Shown piece by piece: positions 50,124 to 60,713 of a stretch of DNA of 64,000 nt. Every line of letters starts with the position of its first letter. Position 1 is the first letter of the stretch. A program made the position numbers and the translations under genes. The notes under the pieces are model-generated. The model worked only from the letters and a program-made list of their open reading frames with translations. It was not told the DNA's origin and ran no database searches. Source of the DNA: an uncultured Collinsella sp. (GTDB lineage: Bacteria; Actinomycetota; Coriobacteriia; Coriobacteriales; Coriobacteriaceae); contig CAAECW010000107.1 in the NCBI GenBank assembly GCA_900754445.1, positions 15,596 through 79,595 of the forward strand, in the 5' to 3' direction.

Positions 50124-50432
50124 TTGGCTACCCAGAAGATCCGCATTCGCCTCAAGGGCTATGATCACGAGGTCGTCGATCAGTCCGCGAAGCTCATCGT
50201 CGAGACCGCTCAGAAGACCGGCGCTCGCGTTTCCGGTCCTGTCCCCCTGCCCACCGAGCGCAACCTGTACACGGTTATCCGCTCGCCGCACGTGAACAAG
50301 GACTCCCGTGAGCAGTTCGAGATGCGCACTCACAAGCGCCTCATCGACATCCTCGACCCCACCTCGGGCACCGTTGATTCGCTCATGCGTCTCGACCTCC
50401 CCGCTGGCGTCGACATCGACATCAAGCTCTAA
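50124..50432 (+). CDS. rpsJ: ribosomal protein uS10
   Basis: 102 residues from a TTG start with TTTGGAGG upstream. [20 protein letters not shown] at the N-terminus; [20 protein letters not shown] is the conserved loop that also contacts NusB. It normally heads the S10 operon (rplC next); here a strong terminator ends it and birA/fab genes follow, so the S10 operon is broken at this point. Confidence 0.97.
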   Translation: MATQKIRIRLKGYDHEVVDQSAKLIVETAQKTGARVSGPVPLPTERNLYTVIRSPHVNKDSREQFEMRTHKRLIDILDPTSGTVDSLMRLDLPAGVDIDIKL

Positions 50433-50451
50433 GCGATATCGCTCATAGCTT

Positions 50452-50490
50452 AAAGGGCCCCGCTGCCGTTACGGTAGCGGGGCCCTTTTG
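50452..50490 (+). terminator. terminator after rpsJ
   Basis: AAAGGGCCCCGCT and AGCGGGGCCCTTTT pair around GCCGTTACGGT, with a T-rich end. Confidence 0.93.
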
Positions 50491-50548
50491 TTTAGCATGA
50501 TGGGATTGGACCGCCGGATAAGGCTGCCGAGCGGCTGGCTGTGGCGCC

Positions 50549-51325
50549 CTATTCGCTCGCGGGACGCAGCGATGCCTCCTCAAAATGGAAGGATCGCAAA
50601 CCGCCTTCCGTTTCGATACACGCGCGACCAAAGCCATCGACGGTTTTAAAGATGCCGCGTGCCAGCTCGTCGCCGGCAGGGGAACGGGCGATAACGTGCT
50701 CCCCAATCCAATTGAGGTGGGCGATATATTCGTCGTGGACGGGCGCGAGCGGACCGGCATCTTCTTCCTTGGCGTTGAGGCGCTCTGCCCAGGCATCTGC
50801 AGCGTCTATAACTGCGTGATAGACCTCATCGAGGAGCATGTCGACGGCAGGTACGCTCTCGTTGAGATCCGAGAGACCGATTGCCGGCAGGCCGCCATCG
50901 GGCACCTCTTGGGGCGCATAGTTCACATTGACGCCAATGCCGCAGACGGCGAAAGGTTTGCCTTCGTTATCGCGTGCGGCCTCGACCAGAATGCCGCCGA
51001 GCTTGCGTCCTCGCGCGACAAGGTCGTTGGGCCATTTAAGGCGAATCTCGTTTGCAAGACCCTGCTTTTCGAGTGCTTCAAGCACCGCTAGGCCGCTGAC
51101 GGCGGCAAGACCAGAGAACTTTGCAGGATTAACGCATGGGCGCAGGACAATCGAAAGCAATAAGTTGCCGACGGTTGAGTCCCACTTGTGCCCGCGCCGG
51201 CCGCGTCCTGCTGTTTGAGCCCGGGCGGCAAGTCCTGTGCCGTGCGGCGCTCCCTGTTTTCCTGCTTCGAGCAGGTCATCGTTGGTCGATCCGGTTACGT
51301 CGACTATCGTTAATTTGGCATCCAT
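50549..51325 (-). CDS. birA: biotin-[acetyl-CoA-carboxylase] ligase, monofunctional
   Basis: 258 residues. Activates biotin to biotinyl-AMP and attaches it to the Lys of AccB (encoded at 56703). Catalytic-domain motifs: AAVTQ-like TGSTNDDLLE, the biotinyl-AMP loop AQTAGRGRRGHKWDS, LKWPNDLVARGRKLGGILVE and GIGVNVNY. No N-terminal winged helix, so it cannot act as a bio-operon repressor. The RBS AGGAGG is 11 bases upstream of the ATG. Divergent from fabH across 176 bases. Confidence 0.93.
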   Translation of the reverse strand: MDAKLTIVDVTGSTNDDLLEAGKQGAPHGTGLAARAQTAGRGRRGHKWDSTVGNLLLSIVLRPCVNPAKFSGLAAVSGLAVLEALEKQGLANEIRLKWPNDLVARGRKLGGILVEAARDNEGKPFAVCGIGVNVNYAPQEVPDGGLPAIGLSDLNESVPAVDMLLDEVYHAVIDAADAWAERLNAKEEDAGPLAPVHDEYIAHLNWIGEHVIARSPAGDELARGIFKTVDGFGRACIETEGGLRSFHFEEASLRPASE

Positions 51326-51423
51326 AACGGTTGCTACCTCCTAAGTTAATAAGGCAATCGCGTAATGGTGTCGAGAGATAGACACAATGTGAAGCCTTTG
51401 TCGCATTTGGACAATTTAATGTT

Positions 51424-51485
51424 AACACGTCAACAACGACTAAAATGCGCTATCCTCTCTTGGTCGATGTAAACACGTCAACAAC
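51424..51485 (+). promoter_or_regulatory. paired direct repeats upstream of fabH (candidate operator)
   Basis: AACACGTCAACAAC occurs at 51424-51437 and again at 51472-51485, a perfect 14-base direct repeat with a 48-base period. The copies flank candidate -10 sequences (TAAAAT 51441-51446, TATCCT 51451-51456), and the second ends just before the fabH RBS. Likely a regulator site for the fatty acid operon; no fabT or fapR gene is present in this window. Confidence 0.6.
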
Positions 51486-51501
51486 TCAAAGGAGGCTAGT
51501 G

Positions 51502-52461
51502 ATGGGTTTCACGATTCTTGGAACAGGCTCGGCGCTTCCTGAGCGCAGTGTTTCCAATGACGAGCTGTCTGAGTTCCTCGATACCTCGGATGAGTGGATT
51601 TTTACCCGCACAGGTATCAAGAGCCGCCACGTCTGTACCACCGAGTCACTTGACGACCTTGCCGTAGCGGCGAGCGAGCGGGCACTCCAGGTGTCCGGAA
51701 TCGACGCGAGCCAGCTGGATCTGATCGTCTGCTCGACGACGACGGGTGACCACCTTGTTCCCGCTGAGGCGTGTGCCGTTGCTGAGCGACTAGGAGCGGC
51801 GTGCCCTGCCTTCGATGTCTCGGCGGCCTGTGCCGGCTTCGTGTTTGCGCTCGATGTCGCCGAGGGCTATATCGAGCGCGGTCGTGCCGAGCGCGTGCTT
51901 ATCGTTGCTGCTGAGCAGATGACGCGCGCGCTCGACTGGACCGACCGCGCCACCTGCGTGCTCTTTGGCGATGGGGCAGGCGCCGCAGTGATTGGGGCTG
52001 GGGGAGACAGTCCCCTTGCCGTTGAGCTTTCGACGGCGCCCGACGTCGAGACGTTACACGTTCCCGGTCTGGTCGGCACCTCGCCGTTTAAGGCTTCCGC
52101 AGATAGCAAGAGCGTGCTGTCCATGAATGGCCGCCGCGTGTTCAAGTTCGGCGTCAACGCCATCTGCGACACGGTCCATAAGCTTGCGGGCGATGCGGGC
52201 ATTTCGGTCGAAGACATCGACCATTTTGTATTCCATCAGGCTAACGAACGAATCCTGAGTCAGGCGGTCAAGCGCCTCGGCGTGCCAGATGAGCGCGTGG
52301 TTCGAACGCTGCGCGAGACCGGCAACATTTCGAGCGCCTGCATTCCCTTTGCGTTTGACCGTCTGGCACGCACCGACGCACTGAATGCGGGCGACACCAT
52401 CGCCCTCGTTGGATTTGGCGCCGGCCTGGATATAGGTGGCTATCTGCTTCGTTGGAAGTAG
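51502..52461 (+). CDS. fabH: 3-oxoacyl-ACP synthase III
   Basis: 319 residues from the ATG at 51502 (RBS AAAGGAGG); an upstream ATG at 51445 lies within the operator. Condenses acyl-CoA with malonyl-ACP to start each chain. Catalytic triad visible: Cys110 in SAACAGF, His in VFHQANERI and Asn in ETGNISSACIP. First gene of the FAS II operon. Confidence 0.95.
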   Translation: MGFTILGTGSALPERSVSNDELSEFLDTSDEWIFTRTGIKSRHVCTTESLDDLAVAASERALQVSGIDASQLDLIVCSTTTGDHLVPAEACAVAERLGAACPAFDVSAACAGFVFALDVAEGYIERGRAERVLIVAAEQMTRALDWTDRATCVLFGDGAGAAVIGAGGDSPLAVELSTAPDVETLHVPGLVGTSPFKASADSKSVLSMNGRRVFKFGVNAICDTVHKLAGDAGISVEDIDHFVFHQANERILSQAVKRLGVPDERVVRTLRETGNISSACIPFAFDRLARTDALNAGDTIALVGFGAGLDIGGYLLRWK

Positions 52462-52510
52462 TTGCACATAGGAAAAAACGCCCCTAGGGCACAAACAAAG
52501 GAGAACTACC

Positions 52511-52747
52511 ATGGCAGATCAGAAGACCTTCGAGCGCGTTTGCGACGTTATCCGCGAGACCGCCGGTCTTGACGATGTCGAGATGAAGCCCGAGTCCACG
52601 CTCGAGGAGATTGGTCTCGACAGCCTGGGCACCGTCGAGATCCTCGTCGCCGTCGAGGACGAGTTTGGCATCCAGCTCGATACCGAGGAGAACCCCAAGA
52701 CGGTCGGCGAGTTCGCCGATACGGTCGAGGCGGCATTGGAGAAGTAG
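52511..52747 (+). CDS. acpP: acyl carrier protein
   Basis: 78 residues, acidic. The phosphopantetheine attachment Ser38 is in GLDSLGTVE (Gly-Thr follows the usual DSL). RBS AAAGGAG. Its position between fabH and fabK is the streptococcal/clostridial order. Confidence 0.96.
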   Translation: MADQKTFERVCDVIRETAGLDDVEMKPESTLEEIGLDSLGTVEILVAVEDEFGIQLDTEENPKTVGEFADTVEAALEK

Positions 52748-52749
52748 AG

Positions 52750-53694
52750 ATGCTCAAGACTCCTCTCTGCGATCTGCTCGGCATCGAAAAGCCCGTGTTC
52801 CAGGGCGGTATGGCCTGGATTGCCGATGCCTCGCTGGCGTCCGCAGTGTCCGAGGCGGGTGGCTTAGGCATCATCGCGGCCATGAACGCCGACGCCAACT
52901 GGCTTCGCGACCAGATTCATGAGCTGCGCGCCAAGACGGATAAGCCCTTTGGCGTCAACGTCATGCTCATGAGCCCGTTTGCCGACGAGGTCGCGCAGGT
53001 CGTGATTGACGAGCGAGTGCCGGTCGTCGTGACGGGCGCCGGCAATCCCGCCAAGTACATGAAGGCGTGGAACGAGGCGGGCATCAAGGTCATCCCGGTC
53101 GTTGCCTCGGTGGCGCTGGCGCGTCTCGTGGCGCGTCGCGGGGCCACGGCGGTTGTTGCCGAGGGTACCGAATCGGGCGGCCATATTGGCGAGACCTCGA
53201 CGATGGCACTGGTGCCGCAGGTCGTCGATGCGGTCGACATTCCCGTTGTGGCCGCCGGCGGTATTGCCGACGGCCGCGGCGTGGCGGCCGCCTTTATGCT
53301 GGGCGCCGAAGGCGTGCAAGTGGGTACGCGCTTTCTGGTCGCAGACGAGTGCACCGTCTCGGAGCAGTACAAAGAGATGGTCCTGAAGGCCAACGACACT
53401 TCGACGCGTGCGACCGGTCGCTCGACGGGACATCCAGTGCGCGCCCTCAAGAGCCCCTTCACCAACGCCTATGCCAAGAGCGAGGGTTCCGGCGCGAGTG
53501 CCGAGGAGCTCGGTGCTATGGGAACCGGTGCGCTGCGTAAGGCCGCCAAGGACGGCAACTACGAAGAGGGTTCGTTTTTGTGTGGACAGATTGCCGGCAT
53601 GGTCAACGAGCGCCAGAGCGCACGCGAAATCGTTGACGACCTGGTCGATGGCGCCGAGCACGTCCTGAAGGGTGCGTGCGCATGGGTGGCGTAG
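52750..53694 (+). CDS. fabK: enoyl-ACP reductase II (FMN-dependent)
   Basis: 314 residues, TIM-barrel flavoprotein of the FabK/nitronate monooxygenase family. Segments: KPVFQGGMAWIADASLA, AGGLGIIAA, VVTGAGNPAKY, VVAEGTESGGHIGE and VAAGGIADGRGVAAAFMLGA (phosphate binding). In an operon with fabH-fabZ the role is trans-2-enoyl-ACP reduction, replacing FabI. Overlaps fabD by 13 bases. Confidence 0.93.
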   Translation: MLKTPLCDLLGIEKPVFQGGMAWIADASLASAVSEAGGLGIIAAMNADANWLRDQIHELRAKTDKPFGVNVMLMSPFADEVAQVVIDERVPVVVTGAGNPAKYMKAWNEAGIKVIPVVASVALARLVARRGATAVVAEGTESGGHIGETSTMALVPQVVDAVDIPVVAAGGIADGRGVAAAFMLGAEGVQVGTRFLVADECTVSEQYKEMVLKANDTSTRATGRSTGHPVRALKSPFTNAYAKSEGSGASAEELGAMGTGALRKAAKDGNYEEGSFLCGQIAGMVNERQSAREIVDDLVDGAEHVLKGACAWVA

Positions 53695-54608
53695 CGTTTT
53701 TGTTTGCCGGCCAGGGTGCCCAGCACCCCGCGATGGGCGTCGACTTGATCGAGACATCGCCGGCGGCTGCCGAGGTGTTCGCCATTGCCGATGAGGTGCG
53801 CCCGGGGACGAGCGAGCAGTGCCGGAGCGCCTCCAAGGAGGAGCTCTCGCAGACCGAGAACACGCAGCCTTGCGTGTTCGTGCACGACCTGGCAGCGGCT
53901 GCCGCCCTGCGTGAGCGCGGCGTGGTACCTGCCGCCTGTGCGGGATTCTCGCTGGGCGAGGTCGCCGCGCTCACCTTTGCGGGGGCGTTCGATACGCGAG
54001 CGGGCTTTGAGCTCGTGTGCGAGCGCGCGGCGCTGATGGCCGCGGCTGCCGAGCGCCATCCGGGCGGCATGCGCGCCGTCATCAAGCTCGATGCGGCGCA
54101 AGTCGAGGGCCTGGCAAAACAGGCCGGCGAGGACTGCTGGCCAGTCAACTACAACAGCCCACAGCAGACGGTTGTGGCCGGAGCGCCCGAGGCGCTGCAG
54201 GAGCTCGACGTCCTAGTAAAAGAGGCTGGCGGCCGCGCCATGAAGGTCGCGGTGTCGGGTGCATTTCATAGCCCCTATATGGCCGAGGCGACCTGTGGCC
54301 TTGCCGCATATATTGAGGCCGGTCACGCGCCGTCCCCGTTGCTCATTCCTGTTTTGGCAAATATGACAGCGGCGCCCTATCCGGCGGATCCCCAGACGGC
54401 ATCGGATGTCTTGGCCAATCAGGTGAGCCATGCCGTACGCTGGGTCGATACGCTGCATGCTCTGCAGGATCAAGGCATCGACACATTTATTGAGGTCGGC
54501 CCCGGCAAAACGCTGTCCGGCCTGGTCAAGCGTACGCTGAGCGACGTTCGTGTGTATTCGTGCGAGACGGCCGAGCAGGTCGCAGCTATTGCCGACGAGC
54601 TCGCATAG
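53682..54608 (+). CDS. fabD: malonyl-CoA:ACP transacylase
   Basis: 308 residues from the ATG at 53682 inside the fabK 3' end. GQGAQ loop (FAGQGAQHPAMG), nucleophile Ser in GFSLGEVAAL, and catalytic His in SGAFHSPYM. Moves malonyl from CoA to ACP. The ATG at 53682 is chosen over the GTG at 53676 because it gives the family N-terminus MGGVAFLFAGQ. Confidence 0.95.
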   Translation: MGGVAFLFAGQGAQHPAMGVDLIETSPAAAEVFAIADEVRPGTSEQCRSASKEELSQTENTQPCVFVHDLAAAAALRERGVVPAACAGFSLGEVAALTFAGAFDTRAGFELVCERAALMAAAAERHPGGMRAVIKLDAAQVEGLAKQAGEDCWPVNYNSPQQTVVAGAPEALQELDVLVKEAGGRAMKVAVSGAFHSPYMAEATCGLAAYIEAGHAPSPLLIPVLANMTAAPYPADPQTASDVLANQVSHAVRWVDTLHALQDQGIDTFIEVGPGKTLSGLVKRTLSDVRVYSCETAEQVAAIADELA

Positions 54609-54638
54609 TCCACAGGGCTGTAACCCGAAAGGAATGAC

Positions 54639-55412
54639 ATGGGCAACTTGAACAATGGCGCGCTCGAGCGCAACGACTCACGTCGCGTGGCACTGGTCAC
54701 GGGCGGCTCGCGGGGTATCGGCCGCGCCTGCGCTATCGGTCTGGCGGAGGATGGCTACGATATCGCCGTCGTCTATGCCGGCAGCGTCGATGCGGCGCGC
54801 GAGACGTGCGACGCCTGCGAGGCGGCTGGCGCCACGGCGCGCTCATATCAATGCGACGTGGCCGACCCCGCTGCCGTCAACGCGTGCGTGGAAGCGGTCC
54901 TCAACGACTTTGACTCCATTTGGGCGCTCGTCAACAACGCTGGCATCACCCGCGATGGCCTGCTCATGCGCATGGGCGATGACGCCTTCGATCGCGTGCT
55001 CGATGTCAACCTTAAAGGAACGTTTAACACGACGCGCGCGCTCACCAAGACCTTTATGCGCCAGCGCGGCGGCTGCGTCGTCAACATGAGCTCGGTTGTG
55101 GGCCTGATGGGCAATGCCGGGCAGGCCAACTACGCTGCCTCCAAGGCGGGCCTGATCGGCCTGACCAAGGCGGTGGCGCGCGAGCTTGCGCCCCGCGGTG
55201 TACGAGTGAACGCGGTCGCCCCCGGGTTTGTCGAGACAGATATGACGGCAAAGCTTTCGGAAAAGGTTCGTGCGGCAACCGAGGAGCAGATTCCCCTTAA
55301 GCGCATGGCGCGCCCCGAGGAAGTGGCCGGCGTGGTGCGCTTTTTGGCGAGCGATGCGGCTTCCTACATTACGGGCGAGGTTGTACGCGTTGACGGCGGA
55401 ATGGCGATGTAG
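54639..55412 (+). CDS. fabG: 3-oxoacyl-ACP reductase
   Basis: 257 residues, short-chain dehydrogenase. NADP-binding VTGGSRGIGRACA, NNAGIT, catalytic Ser in VVNMSSVVGLMGN and the YAASKAG motif (Tyr, Lys). The C-terminus ASYITGEVVRVDGGMAM is standard. An N-terminal extension of about 15 residues precedes the first strand. RBS GAAAGGA. Confidence 0.96.
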   Translation: MGNLNNGALERNDSRRVALVTGGSRGIGRACAIGLAEDGYDIAVVYAGSVDAARETCDACEAAGATARSYQCDVADPAAVNACVEAVLNDFDSIWALVNNAGITRDGLLMRMGDDAFDRVLDVNLKGTFNTTRALTKTFMRQRGGCVVNMSSVVGLMGNAGQANYAASKAGLIGLTKAVARELAPRGVRVNAVAPGFVETDMTAKLSEKVRAATEEQIPLKRMARPEEVAGVVRFLASDAASYITGEVVRVDGGMAM

Positions 55413-55451
55413 AAATCAGGGCCGAAGAACGGCTTGGATGAGGAGACCATG

Positions 55452-56699
55452 ATGGAACAGAGAGTTGCAATCACCGGCATAGGTGCCGTATCGCCGCTCG
55501 GCAACACCGCGCTTGCCACCTGGGCGGCAATGTGCGCTGGCACGTGCGGCATCGGCCCGATTACGCACTTCGATACCGATGCATTTGCCGTCAAGGTGGC
55601 GGCCGAGGTCAAGGGCTTTGACGGCAACGAGTACTTTGGCAAGCGTGACGCCAAGCATCTGGACCCCTGCGTTCAGTTTGCGATGGCGGCTTCGGACGAG
55701 GCAATGCACGATGCGGGCTTTGATGCCGAAGGCGCCATCGATCGCGAGCGCCTGGGCGTCTACGTGGGCTCGGGCGTGGGCGGCATGACGACGCTCGTCG
55801 ATAACGTCCATACGATTGCCGACCGTGGGCCCCGCCGCGCATCGCCTTACATGATCGCGATGATGATCCCCAACATGGCATCGGGCAACATCGCAATCCG
55901 TCACAAAGCAAAGGGGCCGACCCTGCCCGTGGTGACCGCGTGCGCCACCTCGGCCCATGCGGTGGGCGAGGCGTTCCGCGCCATCAAGCACGGCTATGCC
56001 GACGCGATCCTCGCGGGCGGCGCCGAGGCTGCAATTATCCCCGATGCCGTTGCGGGCTTTACGTCCTGCCGCGCATTGACCACCAACCCCGATCCCGCGA
56101 CGGCCTGCCGTCCGTTCGATGCAGACCGCGACGGCTTTGTGATGGGCGAGGGCGCCTGCGTGCTCGTGCTCGAGAGCATGGAACATGCGCAGACGCGCGG
56201 TGCGCACATTTATGCCGAGGTCGTGGGCTACGGCAACACCGATGATGCCTATCACATCACGAGCCCTGATCCCGAGGCTGCCGGCATTGCCCGCGCGATA
56301 TCGCTGGCGGTGACCGAGGGCGACGTCAAGCCATCCGAGGGTCTCTACATCAATGCCCACGGCACATCGACCAAGCTCAACGATTCGTCCGAGACGGCGG
56401 GCATTAAGCGTGCGCTCGGCGAGGACGCGGCGCGCGCCGCGCACGTCTCGTCGACTAAGTCGATGACCGGCCACATGATCGGTGCCACGGGCGCCATCGA
56501 GGTCATGGCCTGCGCCATGGCGCTCGAGCAGGGCGTGGTGCCGCCGACCATTAACTACCGCACGCCCGATCCCGCCTGCGATCTTGACTACACGCCCAAT
56601 CGCGCAGTTCGCGCCGACCTTACCTGGGCGCTTTCGACCAACCTAGGCTTTGGCGGGCACAACGCCGCCATCGCGCTGCGTAGATATACGAGGAGCTAG
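55452..56699 (+). CDS. fabF: 3-oxoacyl-ACP synthase II
   Basis: 415 residues from the ATG at 55452 (AGGAG 6 bases upstream; ATG 55449 also possible). Elongation condensing enzyme. Catalytic Cys in VTACATSAHAVGEAF and the two His in NAHGTSTKLND and TKSMTGHMIGATGAIE; NLGFGGHNA near the C-terminus. Downstream overlap or short spacing to accB (3 bases). Confidence 0.95.
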   Translation: MEQRVAITGIGAVSPLGNTALATWAAMCAGTCGIGPITHFDTDAFAVKVAAEVKGFDGNEYFGKRDAKHLDPCVQFAMAASDEAMHDAGFDAEGAIDRERLGVYVGSGVGGMTTLVDNVHTIADRGPRRASPYMIAMMIPNMASGNIAIRHKAKGPTLPVVTACATSAHAVGEAFRAIKHGYADAILAGGAEAAIIPDAVAGFTSCRALTTNPDPATACRPFDADRDGFVMGEGACVLVLESMEHAQTRGAHIYAEVVGYGNTDDAYHITSPDPEAAGIARAISLAVTEGDVKPSEGLYINAHGTSTKLNDSSETAGIKRALGEDAARAAHVSSTKSMTGHMIGATGAIEVMACAMALEQGVVPPTINYRTPDPACDLDYTPNRAVRADLTWALSTNLGFGGHNAAIALRRYTRS

Positions 56700-56702
56700 A
56701 GC

Positions 56703-57176
56703 ATGGATTCCAAAAGACTTGCCGAGATAGCCGATGTTATGGAGGACCGCGGCCTCACGCGCGTACGCGTTGAGGAGCCCGATGGCACCGCGGTCGAACT
56801 CGAGCGCGCGAGCGCCGCACAGCCGGTTGCCGTGCCCATGCCCATGCCGAGCGCTATGGCCGCTCCAGTTGCAGCTCCCACAGTCGCGCCTGCCGCACCG
56901 GAGCCCGCCGCGCAGACACCTGCCGCCGCACCGGAGCCCAAGGGCACCGAGGTGACCGCTCCCATGGTCGGCGTTTTCTATGCTGCCCCGGCGCCGGGCG
57001 ACGAGCCGTTTGTGCACGTGGGCTCTAAGGTCAAGGCCGGCGAGACGCTCTGCATCATCGAGGCCATGAAGGTTCTCAACGAGGTAACGGCAGAGGCAGA
57101 CGGCGAGGTGCTCGAGATCTGCGTGGCCGACGGCGACCTCGTGGAGTTTGGCAGCTGCCTCATGAGGATCGGATAG
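56703..57176 (+). CDS. accB: biotin carboxyl carrier protein of acetyl-CoA carboxylase
   Basis: 157 residues. The N-terminal helical segment (LAEIADVMEDRGLTRVRVEE) is followed by an Ala/Pro-rich linker (about 40-80) and the biotinyl domain with EAMKVLNE, biotin Lys123 35 residues from the C-terminus as in other AccBs. Substrate of the divergently encoded BirA. Confidence 0.96.
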   Translation: MDSKRLAEIADVMEDRGLTRVRVEEPDGTAVELERASAAQPVAVPMPMPSAMAAPVAAPTVAPAAPEPAAQTPAAAPEPKGTEVTAPMVGVFYAAPAPGDEPFVHVGSKVKAGETLCIIEAMKVLNEVTAEADGEVLEICVADGDLVEFGSCLMRIG

Positions 57177-57185
57177 GTGATATCC

Positions 57186-57608
57186 ATGAACAAAGAAGAG
57201 CTTAAGGAACTGTTGCCGCATCGCGAACCGATGCTTTTGCTCGACGAGGCCGAGCTGGTGGGCGACGAGGCCCACGGCAAGATCACGATTACGGGCGACG
57301 AGTACTTTTTGCAGGGGCATTTTCCGGGAAACCCGGTGGTCCCCGGCGTGATTCAGTGCGAGATGCTCGCCCAAAACTGTTGCGTGCTGCTGATGGGCGA
57401 TGAGGAAGCGCGCGGCGCGACGCCGTTCTACACGAGTCTGGACAAGGTGCGCTTTAAGCGTCCGGTGCGCCCGGGCGACACGGTTGATCTGGTGTGCACC
57501 ATCACGCGTGCGCGCGGGCCGTTCCGCTTTGCGACGGGTACTGCGAGCGTCAACGGTGAGGTTTGCTGCCGCGCCGATATGTCTTTTGCACTCATGCACG
57601 AAAGTTAA
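57186..57608 (+). CDS. fabZ: 3-hydroxyacyl-ACP dehydratase
   Basis: 140 residues from the ATG at 57186. Hot-dog fold with LLPHREPMLLLDEAEL and the catalytic HFPGNPVVPGVIQCEMLAQ (His and Glu). Dehydrates beta-hydroxyacyl-ACP. No FabM or FabN isomerase was seen in this operon, so how unsaturated chains are made is not evident here. Confidence 0.95.
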   Translation: MNKEELKELLPHREPMLLLDEAELVGDEAHGKITITGDEYFLQGHFPGNPVVPGVIQCEMLAQNCCVLLMGDEEARGATPFYTSLDKVRFKRPVRPGDTVDLVCTITRARGPFRFATGTASVNGEVCCRADMSFALMHES

Positions 57609-57618
57609 GGAAGGCTTC

Positions 57619-58948
<1,330 letters not shown>

Positions 58949-58962
<14 letters not shown>

Positions 58963-60673
58963 AAAAGCGAAGACGGTCAACGTCCTCGAGGGGCCGATGA
59001 CCGAGTCGTGCGCCGAGTTTCCCGCGCGCCACGTGTTTATCAAGTGCCCGGAGTGCCGCCGCGTGATCGATGAGGCGCGCCTGCACGACAACCTCGAGGT
59101 CTGCCCTCGTTGCGGCAAACACTTTCGCGTGAGCGGGCGCGACCGCATGCGCATGACGATTGACGAGGGCACGTTTGAGGAATGGGATGCCAGTCTGGCG
59201 CCGGAGGACTTCCTTTCGTTTCCCGGCTATGCCGACAAGCTCAAGAGCGTGAGCGAACGTTCGGGCGAGCGCGATGCCGTTGTGTGCGGCAAGGGCAAAA
59301 TCTGCGGTTGCGATACGGCGCTCTTCTTTATGGACGCCAACTTTATGATGGGCTCGATGGGTTCCGTGGTGGGCGAGAAGATCTGCCGCACATTTGAGCG
59401 TGCGACCGAGCTGGGACTGCCGGTCGTTGGCTTTACCGTATCGGGTGGCGCCCGCATGCAGGAGGGCGTGACCTCGCTCATGCAGATGGCCAAAATCTCT
59501 GCGGCGGTTAGGCGCCATAGCGAGGCGGGCGGCCTGTATATCACGGTGCTCACTGACCCCACGACCGGAGGCGTAACCGCGAGCTTTGCCATGGAGGGCG
59601 ATATTATCCTGGCCGAGCCCGATGCCCTGACGGCATTTGCCGGCCCGCGCGTGATCGAGCAGAACATGCACAAGCGCCTGCCCAAGGGATTCCAGCGCTC
59701 CGAGTTTTTGCTGGAGCACGGCTTTTGCGATGCCGTTGTTCCGCGTGGCGAGATTGCGCTCACGGTAGGCGAGCTGCTGGCGCTGCACGAAGGGCACGCG
59801 CCCGGCCTGGGGGCACCGCATGAGATCGTGCATACGGGTCGCCGCGGCAAAAAGCTGGGACACTTGTTCAAGCGCTCGGCCGCACCAAAAACCGCGCTCG
59901 AGATTGTCAAGCAGACCCGCTCGGCAGATCGCGCCACGGCAGGCGAGATGATCTCGCTGGGCCTGGATGGATTTGTGGAGCTGCACGGCGACCGCTACTT
60001 TGGCGACGACGCTGCTGTGGTGGCTGGCATTGGCTGGAAAGACGGACGCCCCGTAACGGTCATCGCCATCGAGCGCGGCACCACGACCAAAGAGCGCATG
60101 CGTCGCAACTTTGGTATGGCACATCCCGAGGGCTACCGCAAAGCGCGTCGCCTGATGCGCCAGGCCGAAAAGTTTGGTCGACCGGTTCTGTGCCTGGTCG
60201 ATACTTCGGGCGCGTTTTGCGGCATCGGTGCCGAGGAACGCGGCCAGGGTGAGGCGATTGCCCAGAACCTCATGGAGATGAGCGGCCTTAAGACGCCGAT
60301 TGTCTCGGTGGTGACAGGCGAGGGCGGCTCTGGTGGCGCGCTGGCGCTGTCCGTGGCCGACCGCATCCTGATGCTCTCGAGCTCGGCCTATTCGGTCGTG
60401 AGCCCCGAGGCCTGTGCGTCGATCCTGTGGAAGGATACCGAGCGCGCGAATGAGGCCGCCGAGGCGCTTAAGCTCACGGCCCCCGATCTGCTGGCGCTCG
60501 GCATCATTGACGGCATTGTTGACGATAAGGGCCTGTCGCATGAGGAGATCGCCGGTGCCGTCATGTCCTCGGCATTTGATGCCTTCGATGCGCTTGGGCA
60601 GCTCGACGACGCGACCCTCACAAACCTCCGCTACGAAAAGTACCGCGCAATCGGTCAGTACCGCACGATGTGA
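58949..60673 (+). CDS. acetyl-CoA carboxylase carboxyltransferase, beta-alpha fusion (AccD-AccA)
   Basis: 574 residues. The N-terminal half is AccD: a four-Cys zinc finger (Cys33, 36, 52, 55; CPEC...CPRC), then the crotonase-fold carboxyltransferase with VVGFTVSGGARMQEG and LTDPTTGGVTASFA. The C-terminal half, from about residue 313 (TALEIVKQTRSADRAT), is AccA: DGFVELHGDRYFGDD, TKERMRRNFGMAHPEGYRKA and GEGGSGGALALSVADRI. No stop or frameshift separates them. The long N-terminal helical region of separate AccA is shortened. Transfers CO2 to acetyl-CoA. Last FAS gene. Confidence 0.94.
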
Positions 60674-60698
60674 CAAAGGGGCAGCCCGCATGTCACAT
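60668..60698. repeat. inverted repeat across the accDA stop codon
   Basis: ATGTGACA (60668-60675) and TGTCACAT (60691-60698) pair around AAGGGGCAGCCCGCA. The left arm contains the accDA stop TGA, and the right arm begins one base into the possible EIIC ATG at 60690. Confidence 0.6.
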
Positions 60699-60713
60699 TG
60701 GGAAAGGCGTTCC

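Noticed and set aside
47946..50333. A 795-codon antisense frame over fusA-rpsJ, and similar ones over tuf, rplA and the GH13 gene
   Set aside because: Same codon-bias shadow effect; the plus-strand genes are unambiguous.
50549..51325. BirA as a biotin-operon repressor
   Set aside because: The protein starts directly in the ligase domain; no N-terminal winged helix is encoded upstream in frame.
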